This document shows, in pieces, positions 42,149-51,000 of a DNA stretch of 64,000 nt; the first letter of the stretch is position 1, and every line of letters begins with the position of its first letter. The position numbers and the translations under genes are program-made. Source of the DNA: Aldehydirespirator sp965220345 (GTDB lineage Bacteria > Actinomycetota > Acidimicrobiia > Acidimicrobiales > Aldehydirespiratoraceae); contig OZ244822.1 in the NCBI GenBank assembly GCA_965220345.1, forward strand, positions 434,001 through 498,000. Reading direction: 5' to 3'. The notes under the pieces were generated by a model. The model was not told where the DNA came from. It was given only the letters and a program-made list of their open reading frames with translations, and made no database searches.

Positions 42149-43042
42149 TCACACTGTTTTTTTGGAGCTAGCTGCGTTCGGGGCTAGCGCAGCCAGAGCC
42201 TCGTAGTCAATGGCAGCTAGGCCATGGCTGGGATGCAACACTTGGATACAAACCTGGCTGGCTCCAGCGTCGGAGTGCTCAGCCAAGCGGCGCTCAATGG
42301 TGTCAACATCGCCCCAGGCCACCATGGCATCAACGAAACGGTCAGATAAGCCATCAATGTCGCCATCGTTGAAGCCGAGACGTTTCCAGCAGGCTCGATA
42401 GCCGGGTGCTCGGATGTAAAACTTCATGACTTCAGCACCGACAGTTCGGGCCTGCTGAGCATCGCTAGTAAGCATCACTTTCTGCTCCACGCACAACTGC
42501 GGCTCGGGCCCCATCAACGAACGAGCAAAAGACGTGTGTTCGGGTGTCGTGTTGTAGGGATGAGCACCGTCGCAGCGGGTAGCCGCCAGTTCAAGCATTC
42601 TCGGACCTAACGCGGCCAAGATCACCGGCAGCGGCTCGGGGGGAGGCACCGAGATGTAGCGGGCCTCGTCCATGGCATCGAGATACGACCGCAGAAACGA
42701 CAGCGGCTTGTCGTAGCCGAGACCTCGGATCTTGTTAACGATCACTGGGCTTGAGACACCTAGACCCAGAGTGAAACGGCCTCCAGTTTGCTCAGCGACT
42801 GTATAGGCACCCTGTTTCATTACGCCGGGATGACGGTTGTAGATGTTGGCAATACCGCTGGCGAGACACAACGTGGAGGTGACCGCGCCCAGATGCGCGC
42901 TCAAAGCGAACGGGTCACGTCCGAAAGTCTCCCCCATCCAAAGCTGTGCGTAACCCAGTTCTTCCAGCTTTCGGGCGAAGCTGGCCGCGTCGGTGGCGCT
43001 CAACATTTCGGGTGCTGCCCAGCAAGCCCGTTCTGTTGGCAT
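42149..43042 (-). CDS. LLM-class F420-dependent oxidoreductase (TIGR03620-like)
   Basis: 297 residues, luciferase-like barrel with AASFARKLEELGYAQLWMGETFGRDPFAL, CLASGIANIYNRHPGVM, TGGRFTLGLGVSSPVIVNKI, LPVILAALGPRMLELAATRCDGAHPYNTTPEH and a C-terminal end VDTIERRLAEHSDAGASQVC. The YNTTPEHT pattern is characteristic of an actinobacterial F420-dependent subgroup. The substrate is unknown. No operon partners; it faces a 220-base AT-rich gap downstream with no gene. Confidence 0.87.
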   Translation of the reverse strand: MPTERACWAAPEMLSATDAASFARKLEELGYAQLWMGETFGRDPFALSAHLGAVTSTLCLASGIANIYNRHPGVMKQGAYTVAEQTGGRFTLGLGVSSPVIVNKIRGLGYDKPLSFLRSYLDAMDEARYISVPPPEPLPVILAALGPRMLELAATRCDGAHPYNTTPEHTSFARSLMGPEPQLCVEQKVMLTSDAQQARTVGAEVMKFYIRAPGYRACWKRLGFNDGDIDGLSDRFVDAMVAWGDVDTIERRLAEHSDAGASQVCIQVLHPSHGLAAIDYEALAALAPNAASSKKTV

Positions 43043-43116
43043 TTGCTCCCCCTTTTCAGCCAGTTCGCGGCTTCAACTTATCTGAAGCTCGGCTAAGTCA
43101 CCGCCCCGTGTGGGGG

Positions 43117-43545
43117 CTACCCACTAGCAGGCGGGTCTTCACCGGTCAACGAGCCAGAAGTGCTCAGCCTGAATTCTCCAGACCCCATCAGGAAGCCTTC
43201 CACACGGGCCACGGTCTCACGAACTTTCTGTGTCTCATTCTGATGATCTTCTTGTCGTTCGCTCATCCTGTCCATTCGACCGTCCATCCTGTCGAACCGG
43301 GCATCCATCGCATCAAATCGGCGGTCGTGCTCTTCTAACTGAGCGCTACACCTCTCAATCCGTATGCGGTTCTCGTGGATCGCATCACGATTCTCACCAA
43401 TCGCAGTACGATTTTCCTTGATCTGGTCAGTGAGCCTGGATTCCATCCGATTCATTTGGTGCAGCAGAATGCGGATGGTCCCCAGCGACGAGCCCAGCAC
43501 CGAAACAACGATTGTTATCATGAGCACTACTGTCTCGGCTTGCAT
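43117..43545 (-). CDS. Small membrane-anchored coiled-coil protein
   Basis: 142 residues: one N-terminal hydrophobic helix (TVVLMITIVVSVLGSSLGTI) followed by a long coiled coil with heptad-like repeats (KENRTAIGENRDAIHENRIRI and RRFDAMDARFDRMDGRMDRM). A Gly/Ser/Pro-rich tail ends the protein. Such proteins are common and of unknown role; the Arg-Met-Asp repeats resemble those in many unrelated single-pass proteins. AGGTAACG lies before the start. Confidence 0.68.
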   Translation of the reverse strand: MQAETVVLMITIVVSVLGSSLGTIRILLHQMNRMESRLTDQIKENRTAIGENRDAIHENRIRIERCSAQLEEHDRRFDAMDARFDRMDGRMDRMSERQEDHQNETQKVRETVARVEGFLMGSGEFRLSTSGSLTGEDPPASG

Positions 43546-43827
43546 GATGTCGTTACCTCCGTTTCGTAAAGGATACCCCGAATCAAGTCTCTTGACCTGA
43601 GAACTGTCAACGGACTAACTGATGTTAGCAAACTTCACTATATATTGTTAACAATCATTTGCAACTAGAAACTTCAACAATTATCAAAATACACTTCAAG
43701 AAGCCGCGTGAACAGGTGGCCTACAGCGGGCAGCTAACCGGGGGCATCGCTTTGAGTCGTCGGGTGCGGCGTCTAGCTAGCCGAGTGGATCGTCGGCTAC
43801 AGCCAACTGACAGAGACTGTCGGTCAG

Positions 43828-45270
43828 TCAGTAGCGGTATTGGTCGGGCTTGTAGGGGCCTTCGACGCTCACGCCGATGTATTCGGCTTGTGCGGGCGTG
43901 AGGCGGGTCAGACGGGCCCCCAAAGCTTCGAGATGCAAGCGCGCCACTTCTTCATCAAGATGGCGAGGCAATGTGGTTACCGCTACGGGCATCTGAGCGC
44001 CGTTGGCGTGAAGTTCGATCTGAGCCAGAACCTGATTAGTGAAACTGCAAGACATCACGAAACTGGGATGGCCGGTGGCGTTGCCGAGGTTCAGCAGACG
44101 CCCTTCCGACAGCACTAGCACGCTGTGACCGTCACCGAAGACATACTCATCAACCTGAGGTTTGATATTAATCCGTCGTACATCGGACATGCGGTTCAGT
44201 CCAGCGATATCGACTTCGTTGTCGAAATGGCCGATGTTGCCGACTACTGCCTGATGCTTCATCGCAGCCATATGACCGGCGCTGATAACTCCAGCGTTTC
44301 CTGTGGCGGTGACAAAAATGTCGGCTGTGCCGATAACAGCTTCAAGTGTGTTGACCTCAAATCCTTCCATAGCAGCTTGCAACGCGCAGATGGGATCAAT
44401 CTCGGTGATGATGACTCTGGCACCTTGTCCTCGCAGCGACGCAGCACAGCCCTTACCGACATCACCGAAACCGCAGACCACAGCCACTTTGCCGCCGATC
44501 ATCACATCAGTAGCCCGGTTAATGCCATCAATCAACGAATGGCGGCATCCGTAATAGTTATCGAACTTGGATTTGGTGACCGAGTCGTTCACGTTCACCG
44601 CCGGAAACAACAGTTCGCCTCGCGCCAGCATCTGCTGTAAGCGCATCACGCCTGTGGTGGTCTCTTCGGAAACTCCTTTGATCAGAGGCACCCGCCGAGA
44701 AAAGAATTTACTGTCGTTGGTGGCGATGCTGCTCAACCGTTCAAGCAGTGCAGCCCATTCTTCGGAATCGGTGTCGCTGATTTCGGGCACCCCACCGGCG
44801 CGCTCATATTCCAAACCCTTATGCACTAGCAGAGTGGCATCGCCACCGTCGTCAAGGATCAGGTTCGGACCGTTGCCGTCAGGCCATCTGAAAATCTGCT
44901 CAATAGCCCACCAATACTCTTGCAGTGTCTCGCCTTTCCAGGCGAACACCGGCACTCCACACGGGTTCTCGGCATCGCCGCTGGAACCGACCGCCACCGC
45001 GGCAGCGGCATGGTCCTGAGTCGAAAAAATGTTGCAGCTTGCCCAACGGACTTCAGCGCCAAGACACACCAGCGTCTCGATCAGCACCGCTGTCTGCACA
45101 GTCATATGCAGTGATCCAGCGATTCGTGCGCCAGCGAGGGGTTTTTCGTCGCTGTGACGAGCTCGAAGCGCCATCAGCCCGGGCATTTCGTGTTCGGCCA
45201 AGCGAATCTCGGAGCGTCCAAGCGGTGCCAGCGACAGGTCAGCGACACGCATGTCAGACTGGTTCATCAA
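43828..45270 (-). CDS. ahcY: Adenosylhomocysteinase
   Basis: About 480 residues. EHEMPGLMALRARH, GSLHMTVQTAVLIETLV, SCNIFSTQDHAAAAV, NVNDSVTKSKFDNYYGCRHSLIDGI, the NAD-binding CGFGDVGKGCAASLRGQG and the C-terminal KPDQYRY identify SAH hydrolase, which splits S-adenosylhomocysteine to adenosine and homocysteine. TTG 45270 or ATG 45267 is the start; either overlaps the stop of the Trm112-like gene, so they are coupled. No SAH riboswitch is visible. Confidence 0.96.
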   Translation of the reverse strand: MMNQSDMRVADLSLAPLGRSEIRLAEHEMPGLMALRARHSDEKPLAGARIAGSLHMTVQTAVLIETLVCLGAEVRWASCNIFSTQDHAAAAVAVGSSGDAENPCGVPVFAWKGETLQEYWWAIEQIFRWPDGNGPNLILDDGGDATLLVHKGLEYERAGGVPEISDTDSEEWAALLERLSSIATNDSKFFSRRVPLIKGVSEETTTGVMRLQQMLARGELLFPAVNVNDSVTKSKFDNYYGCRHSLIDGINRATDVMIGGKVAVVCGFGDVGKGCAASLRGQGARVIITEIDPICALQAAMEGFEVNTLEAVIGTADIFVTATGNAGVISAGHMAAMKHQAVVGNIGHFDNEVDIAGLNRMSDVRRINIKPQVDEYVFGDGHSVLVLSEGRLLNLGNATGHPSFVMSCSFTNQVLAQIELHANGAQMPVAVTTLPRHLDEEVARLHLEALGARLTRLTPAQAEYIGVSVEGPYKPDQYRY

Positions 45271-45506
45271 GAACTGCCCGCCTCAGCTTCGGCTTCTGAC
45301 AGCAGGCGCTGATGCTCATCGTCGTCGACTGTGACAGCTTCTTCTGTCAGCATCACTGGAATGCCGTTGTCAACCCGATAGCGGAAACGTAATCTCGGGT
45401 TGTAAAGAATGTCTTTGTCAGCCAAATAGTGCAGAGAACCTTTATCTTGCGGGCAGACCAGAATCCGCAACAACCGAGGGTCAAGCCCCCCATGGTTTTC
45501 AGCCAC
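45267..45506 (-). CDS. Trm112 family protein
   Basis: 79 residues with LDPRLLRILVCPQDKGSLHYL and LRFRYRVDNGIPVMLTEEAV, the usual Trm112/YcaR pattern (only one Cys of the zinc pairs remains, as in many bacterial forms). Trm112 proteins are small partners or activators of methyltransferases in archaea and eukaryotes; the bacterial role is poorly known. Its placement directly before the SAH hydrolase gene fits a link with methylation. Confidence 0.85.
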   Translation of the reverse strand: MAENHGGLDPRLLRILVCPQDKGSLHYLADKDILYNPRLRFRYRVDNGIPVMLTEEAVTVDDDEHQRLLSEAEAEAGSS

Positions 45507-45540
45507 TAACGGCCAGTCGCTTCACACAAACGCACAACCA

Positions 45541-46941
45541 TCAGGCTAACCGCTCCAAGACGGCGCGCACTTCGGCGACTCTGGCCCCAAGAGTTTGCGG
45601 GTCGCGGCATTCCAGGTTGAGACGCAGCAGCGGCTCAGTGTTCGACGGTCGCAGATTGAACCACCAATCCCCGCAGTCAACGCTTAACCCATCAAAGCGA
45701 TCTTGCTCGCAGCTCGCGAACTCGGCTGCGACAGCCTCAATAGAGCTTTGCGGGTCTTGCACTTCGGTGTTGATCTCACTAGAAGCCGCGTAACGATCCA
45801 GCGGTGCCACCAAGCTGCTAAGACCGCCGGAGTGACCACTCAACGCCTCTAACAGGATCATCACTGCGATCATTGAACTATCGGCGCAGTAGTTGTCTCT
45901 GAAGTAGTAGTGACCTGAGTGCTCGCCTCCGCATACAGCGTTACTTTGTGCCATAGCTTGTTTCATGAACGAATGCCCGACACGACTGCGCTGTGATCTG
46001 CCGCCTTGTTCGGATATGACCTCGGGCAAAGCTCGTGAGCAGATCACGTTGTGTACTACTGTCGCGCCCGGTTCACGTTTGAGCATTACCCCTGAAACAA
46101 GCGCAGCCGTAAGCGAACCCGACAAGGGACTCGAAAGCTCATCCACTGCGATCACTCTGTCTGCATCGCCGTCAAAAGCTAGACCGACATCAGCACCGCA
46201 TTGTTTGACTAGGTTGCACAGATCTGTCAGATTCTCGGGTTTCAGAGGGTCGGCTGGATGATTAGGAAAAGTCCCGTCAAGTTCGGCATAGAGATAATCG
46301 ACCTGAAACGGCAACCGCTCAAACACTGCTGGAACTACCAAAGCTCCCATACCGTTGGCAACATCCACAGCAAGATGAAGCGGCCGCAGCACGTCAATCT
46401 CCACGAAAGACAGCACATGCTCCACATAGCGGTCCAGAATGTCGTGGCGACTGAGGCTTCCCGCCACACGCGCTGAAGACTCTGAAGATGTGGAAGCTGT
46501 TGCTTGATCTTTCGCTAGAGCTTTGATGCGTTCAAGCCCTATGCCTGTGCCAATAGCGGTTGCGGCTGGGCCGCATAGCTTTATGCCGTTGTAGCCGACA
46601 GGGTTATGCGATGCCGTGAACATGGCACCAGCTACATCAAATACACCTGAAGCAAAATACATCATCTCGGTGGCGCACAAGCCCAGATCCACCACGTCAA
46701 CACCCATCACGGTCGCTCCACGGCAGAAAGCCGCCGATAAAGCCGCGCCGTCGGGACGCATGTCACGACCTACCACAATGCGCTGCGTGCCCTGCTCACG
46801 ACTGTAAACAGCGAAAGCAGCGCCTACTGCGAAGCAGACTTCTTCGCTGATCTCAGAATCCACTACACCACGAATGTCGTATGCCTTAAAGATGGCATCA
46901 AGGTTCGCTGAGGGATCGGCAGAAAGGTGCGCTGAGATCAT
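45541..46941 (-). CDS. manB: Phosphomannomutase/phosphoglucomutase
   Basis: 466 residues with the alpha-D-phosphohexomutase order: FKAYDIRGVVDSEI, active phosphoserine loop TASHNPVGYNGIKLCG, metal loop GLAFDGDADRVIAVDE, sugar loop CGGEHSGHYYFRDNY and phosphate loop LRPSNTEPLLRL. It interconverts hexose 1- and 6-phosphates for sugar nucleotide synthesis. Neighbouring glycosyltransferase genes suggest mannose or glucose donors for envelope glycans. The next gene follows after 34 bases. Confidence 0.92.
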   Translation of the reverse strand: MISAHLSADPSANLDAIFKAYDIRGVVDSEISEEVCFAVGAAFAVYSREQGTQRIVVGRDMRPDGAALSAAFCRGATVMGVDVVDLGLCATEMMYFASGVFDVAGAMFTASHNPVGYNGIKLCGPAATAIGTGIGLERIKALAKDQATASTSSESSARVAGSLSRHDILDRYVEHVLSFVEIDVLRPLHLAVDVANGMGALVVPAVFERLPFQVDYLYAELDGTFPNHPADPLKPENLTDLCNLVKQCGADVGLAFDGDADRVIAVDELSSPLSGSLTAALVSGVMLKREPGATVVHNVICSRALPEVISEQGGRSQRSRVGHSFMKQAMAQSNAVCGGEHSGHYYFRDNYCADSSMIAVMILLEALSGHSGGLSSLVAPLDRYAASSEINTEVQDPQSSIEAVAAEFASCEQDRFDGLSVDCGDWWFNLRPSNTEPLLRLNLECRDPQTLGARVAEVRAVLERLA

Positions 46942-46956
46942 CGCGAAGGTTTCGGT

Positions 46957-47688
46957 TCAGAGGGTTTCAGGCGGGTTTGGGTATCGACCGAGCAGCGCTC
47001 TCGCACGAATGCGGAACATGTCCACTACTAGATCCCAACCGTCGCTAATCAGCCGCACCGACGAGGTATCACTATTAACCACCTCCACCGGCACTCGCTT
47101 TACTGCCATGCCGAAACGCTGAGCCAAGAACAGCACTTCAACATCAAACGAGAACCGATCCATCACAGAAGCATCGCATAGAATCATGGCTGCGGGCCGC
47201 GAAAATGCTTTCAGCCCACACTGGCTGTCGCTGCCGTCACCGAGACGCAGCACGGCACGCGCAGCGACAACCAATGCGCTACCAGCACGGCGCACCCGTG
47301 ACGGGGCACTCGCAGTCACCGAATCGCGATGACGGCGATCACCTATTGCGACAGCGGCACCGTTCTCTATCTCTTCAAGCAGCACAACCAGATGCTGCGG
47401 TGCGTAGGCAAGATCAGCATCGGTAAAAGCCAAAACCTGGCCTGAACTGGCACGCATTCCTGCTCTAATGGCTTCACCTTTGCCTCGGTTGGCTTCTAGG
47501 GTCACGACCTGATCAGCCCCAGCTGCTTGAGCCGCAACGGAGGTGTCGTCTTGTGATCCATCGTCTACCACGATGATCTCTACTCCGCCTTCGGCAGCAA
47601 CGTCCACCAAAGCATCTCGCAGTGCTGCAACCGTGCCGCCGATGCGATCCGCTTCTTGATAAGCCGGTATCACCACTGAGAACCGCAC
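46957..47688 (-). CDS. GT2 glycosyltransferase, dolichyl/polyprenyl-phosphate hexosyltransferase-like
   Basis: 243 residues, GT-A fold: SVVIPAYQEADRIGGTV, IIVVDDGSQDDTSV, the N-R-G-K-G motif (EANRGKGEAIRAGM), AFTDADLAYAP (DxD), and GLKAFSRPAA. The end has no membrane segments. The layout matches ALG5/DPM1-type enzymes that load a sugar on polyprenyl phosphate. It lies between the phosphohexomutase gene and the large membrane protein gene, which could use the lipid-linked sugar. Confidence 0.88.
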   Translation of the reverse strand: MRFSVVIPAYQEADRIGGTVAALRDALVDVAAEGGVEIIVVDDGSQDDTSVAAQAAGADQVVTLEANRGKGEAIRAGMRASSGQVLAFTDADLAYAPQHLVVLLEEIENGAAVAIGDRRHRDSVTASAPSRVRRAGSALVVAARAVLRLGDGSDSQCGLKAFSRPAAMILCDASVMDRFSFDVEVLFLAQRFGMAVKRVPVEVVNSDTSSVRLISDGWDLVVDMFRIRARALLGRYPNPPETL

Positions 47689-47708
47689 GCTTTTGAGCCT
47701 CGCTCGCT

Positions 47709-50700
47709 TCAGTCGCCGCTGGAAACGTCTAGCCCAGCGTCTGGCTCACTGGTCACAGCACCTGCGCCACCACCCGACAAGGCACTGGTGTCGAGAGTTG
47801 CGTCAAGACCAGTGACAAGAGCAGCATTATCTCTGCGTTGATGCCTTGACCTTGCGCTCAACGCAAGTAGTGCTATCACAGCTAACCCAAACAAAGTCAC
47901 AAAAGTAGCAAACCATTCGACCGGGCTACGGCCGTAACTCAAGTGGACTTCGGTGTCTGTGGGCACCACCACCATGAAGTTCGGTGTCGCCCTATAGGGA
48001 CCTTCGGCACCAGAGGCCTCCCAGTTCGGGAAATACGATGTGCGTATCAGCACGGGTGTCCCAACACGATCAACCGAGAACGAGATCGAATGATTATCGC
48101 GGGTTAAATTGCTGACAATTACCGGTTTGATCTCGTTGACTGGCACGACTGCAGGAAGCTGCCACGCCAAGCGACGCATCACTTCTTGGCGCCGGTGCCC
48201 TGACTCATCTCCAGACAAGCCGCCCAAGCCGCCAGAGTAGCTGATGTCATTGTCAGCCTCGCTTGCCACCGGTAGCGTCAGTCGTGGCCAGTCGTCGGGG
48301 CCATCCGCAGTTAGCACACCCACCGTGTCTTCCCCGGCCAGGAAAGCACCAACTGATGCTTCGAGCCAGGCATCGCTGCTTTCGTTGATACCTGTTACTA
48401 CTACAGGCAATCGTGTCAGCGGGGTGACCGTGGAGCTGTCGTTCACTTTGAATACCACCCAAGGGCCCAGCGTTGTAGCAGCGATCTCGGTGAGCGCGTC
48501 CGAAGCCCGCGCCTCGGCAACCGCAGCAGGCGAGAAAGCCATGTAGTAACGCATCCCCATGGTGCGCAGTTGTTGCACACCAGCGATTACGTCTAGGCCC
48601 GAATAAGGCAGATCACGCTGAGCCCGCGACGGCGACATCGAAAGCTGAGACTGCATCAAGAAATGGTAGGGCACAGTAGCTGAAGCCTCAAAATAGAGGC
48701 CTTCCGATGAAGTGATACAACGATCAGTCCAATACGGCAAAAGCATCGGTGCCATCGGCGTGCCGTATGAAGCGAGTCGCCCTGATTCGTATTCCCATAA
48801 GGCGACACCGCAACCGTGAGTTTCTCCGACATGCTGCATGGTTTCGACTAGATCCCAGTATTCGTCGCTGCCTCCGCCATCAGGAGTGGGCGGCTTGTCT
48901 TCGTAACCTTCAAAGTTGTATTCCACCCAGTAGGTGCCCAGGTTGGTTTCGCTGGAACTGAACGGACCCCAACGGTAAATACCGTCATAACCCGAACTCC
49001 CGCCGGGAAGTGAACGCAACGGCAATCCCAAAGTCACCATCACAGCAGCCACGCCCAGCAATGCCACAGCCCCTGTCAGCATCATCGGCATCCACCGAGG
49101 TGATGTGCCAGTTACTGCAGCAGCACCAGTCTCAGCAGTATTAGTGGCAGCAGTACTAGTATCAGCCTTACTAGAAGCAGCAGCAGAATCATTGACTGCG
49201 TCTGCCACAGGCACAACAGGAGACTCCGCATCGCCCATGGAGACAGCAGAATGGGTGACAGCAGGCACGATGGGCGCATCAGGCAAAACGGACGACTCTG
49301 AATCCGCGGCAGGCACTACGGCTTCGATAGCTGGAAGTCTTTGGAGTCTTGGGCGGGTGAGCCAGCGGCGTGCGCTGCTGAGAGCCTCACCCACGCCAAG
49401 CGCAGCCAGCAGATACACGCTGAGGTAATAGAACGGCAAGATCCGCACGTTCCAGAGACGACCCTCAGGCAACGCCACGAACGCAACAGCAACCATCACT
49501 GCCGTCACAGCCAGTGCCATACCTAACCTTGACCTCTTCCAGAAAAGCAAAGGGCATGACACTAAAGCCAGAGCTACAAACACTTGCAGCGGCGGATGGT
49601 TAATCAAAAAGTTGTAGTCGAACTCGCTGCGTGACCACAGCGCCGACAAGTAGCGTTGATCTTTGCCCCAGCCCATGTCGTTGAGCAAATGCCGGTTCCA
49701 CCAGAACGGCAGCACCCACCAAGCACTAAGCGCTGCGCCGATAGCACCAGCGGCGAACGTCCAGCCCACTCGACGGTGCCAGTCTCGAACGGTCCAGCGC
49801 GACACCAGAAGAAACGCCACTAATGCACCCAAAGCAAAAAATGCCGAGAAGAGATGCAGCAACCCGGTGATCGCTAACAGCACGCCTGCCGACACCTGGG
49901 AGCTGCCGTTGTTCATGCCTCGCGCCATCACACCGATGAACACAACCGCGCACGTCAAACCCAACGCATAGGCGAACTCGCCTGCCATTGTTGACATCAG
50001 ATTGCCGCCGTAAATGTTGAACGAACGGTCAAACACAAACAGCAGGGAGGCTGCGGTAGCCAGAATCCGACCCTCGATGCCGATCCCGGCGAGACGCGTC
50101 ATGATCGCCACTGCCACAGGCAACGTCACTAGGCCCGCCACCGTCACCAGCTTGAGAGCAACCCCGTAGGGCATAGGAACTGCCAGCAGCACCAGCAGCG
50201 GTGTGGCCACAGTAACCAACAGACGCAGGGGAAAGTACTGAGCGGGAAGTCGCTGGTCGGAGTCCTGATTTCGGGTGGCTTGAGCGCCGAACCAGTCCCA
50301 GGCATACCAGACAGCCACACCCGCTATCGCTGGCAGCAGCAACACCGCTAAAGCACGATCCCAAAGCGGATCGCTGAAAGGCAGTTTGACGGCACCAAAA
50401 ACCGTGGCTGCTAGCAGCGCCACCGCCCAGCAACGTGATGTTGAAGCACCCCGGCGATGCATGATCGCTAATGTCGCGATACCTGCTGTCAGCACAACCG
50501 ACAGATACGCGAAGACAGCTTCACGGATGTTTAGACCGACATCAACGATCACCACCAGCAACGCTGGCAGCACCATATAGAAAGTGAACGCTGGGAAACC
50601 GGCATACCAGTCATGCGTCCAGCCGGTGAGCCGCCACTCACTAATAAGCACGTCACGCAGATAGGCAGGCCCCCAGACGTGAGCACCAAGGTCACCACCA

Positions 50701-50897
50701 GTAGGGGTGTTGTCCACGAACCAAAGCCCAGGACGCAGATTCACCACCACAAACCCGACAGCCACCGCAGTAACAATCAGCGCAACCAGCTCGCGGCTGC
50801 GCTTGGGCTGTCGAAACGCAGCCTTGACCGCTGCTCGTGCGGGGTCAAGCAGCTTCGCCACAAGCGTGAGAAGCCGTGCGATCAGCCGCTCCAACAC
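47709..50897 (-). CDS. Large multi-pass membrane protein, PTPS-related/GT-C-like
   Basis: 1062 residues. TM1 near 35-55 (LVALIVTAVAVGFVVVNL), then a periplasmic loop DNTPTGGDLGAHVWGPAYL with acidic residues, and 11 or more TMs up to about 500. A Pro/Ala/Ser-rich cytoplasmic linker spans about 510-610, then a further TM and a large extracytoplasmic domain to about 1000, and a last TM (WFATFVTLFGLAVIALLALSA). It looks like GT-C glycosyltransferases annotated as 6-pyruvoyl-tetrahydropterin synthase-related membrane proteins, a historical misnomer. It probably transfers a lipid-linked sugar supplied by the GT2 next door. Confidence 0.78.
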   Translation of the reverse strand: MLERLIARLLTLVAKLLDPARAAVKAAFRQPKRSRELVALIVTAVAVGFVVVNLRPGLWFVDNTPTGGDLGAHVWGPAYLRDVLISEWRLTGWTHDWYAGFPAFTFYMVLPALLVVIVDVGLNIREAVFAYLSVVLTAGIATLAIMHRRGASTSRCWAVALLAATVFGAVKLPFSDPLWDRALAVLLLPAIAGVAVWYAWDWFGAQATRNQDSDQRLPAQYFPLRLLVTVATPLLVLLAVPMPYGVALKLVTVAGLVTLPVAVAIMTRLAGIGIEGRILATAASLLFVFDRSFNIYGGNLMSTMAGEFAYALGLTCAVVFIGVMARGMNNGSSQVSAGVLLAITGLLHLFSAFFALGALVAFLLVSRWTVRDWHRRVGWTFAAGAIGAALSAWWVLPFWWNRHLLNDMGWGKDQRYLSALWSRSEFDYNFLINHPPLQVFVALALVSCPLLFWKRSRLGMALAVTAVMVAVAFVALPEGRLWNVRILPFYYLSVYLLAALGVGEALSSARRWLTRPRLQRLPAIEAVVPAADSESSVLPDAPIVPAVTHSAVSMGDAESPVVPVADAVNDSAAASSKADTSTAATNTAETGAAAVTGTSPRWMPMMLTGAVALLGVAAVMVTLGLPLRSLPGGSSGYDGIYRWGPFSSSETNLGTYWVEYNFEGYEDKPPTPDGGGSDEYWDLVETMQHVGETHGCGVALWEYESGRLASYGTPMAPMLLPYWTDRCITSSEGLYFEASATVPYHFLMQSQLSMSPSRAQRDLPYSGLDVIAGVQQLRTMGMRYYMAFSPAAVAEARASDALTEIAATTLGPWVVFKVNDSSTVTPLTRLPVVVTGINESSDAWLEASVGAFLAGEDTVGVLTADGPDDWPRLTLPVASEADNDISYSGGLGGLSGDESGHRRQEVMRRLAWQLPAVVPVNEIKPVIVSNLTRDNHSISFSVDRVGTPVLIRTSYFPNWEASGAEGPYRATPNFMVVVPTDTEVHLSYGRSPVEWFATFVTLFGLAVIALLALSARSRHQRRDNAALVTGLDATLDTSALSGGGAGAVTSEPDAGLDVSSGD

Positions 50898-51000
50898 TCA
50901 GCGAAGCATAAGGCACCCAGCCAAGCAAGCATCACCCGTTCAGGCGTGCTTGCGCTTGTGTGGCTGCTTGCGGGGTTGGTGGGGTGGGGCGGGTGGGTTG

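Noticed and set aside
43546..43827. SAH riboswitch near ahcY
   Set aside because: This gap is downstream of ahcY, and the upstream side is occupied by the overlapping Trm112-like gene; no riboswitch fold is apparent.
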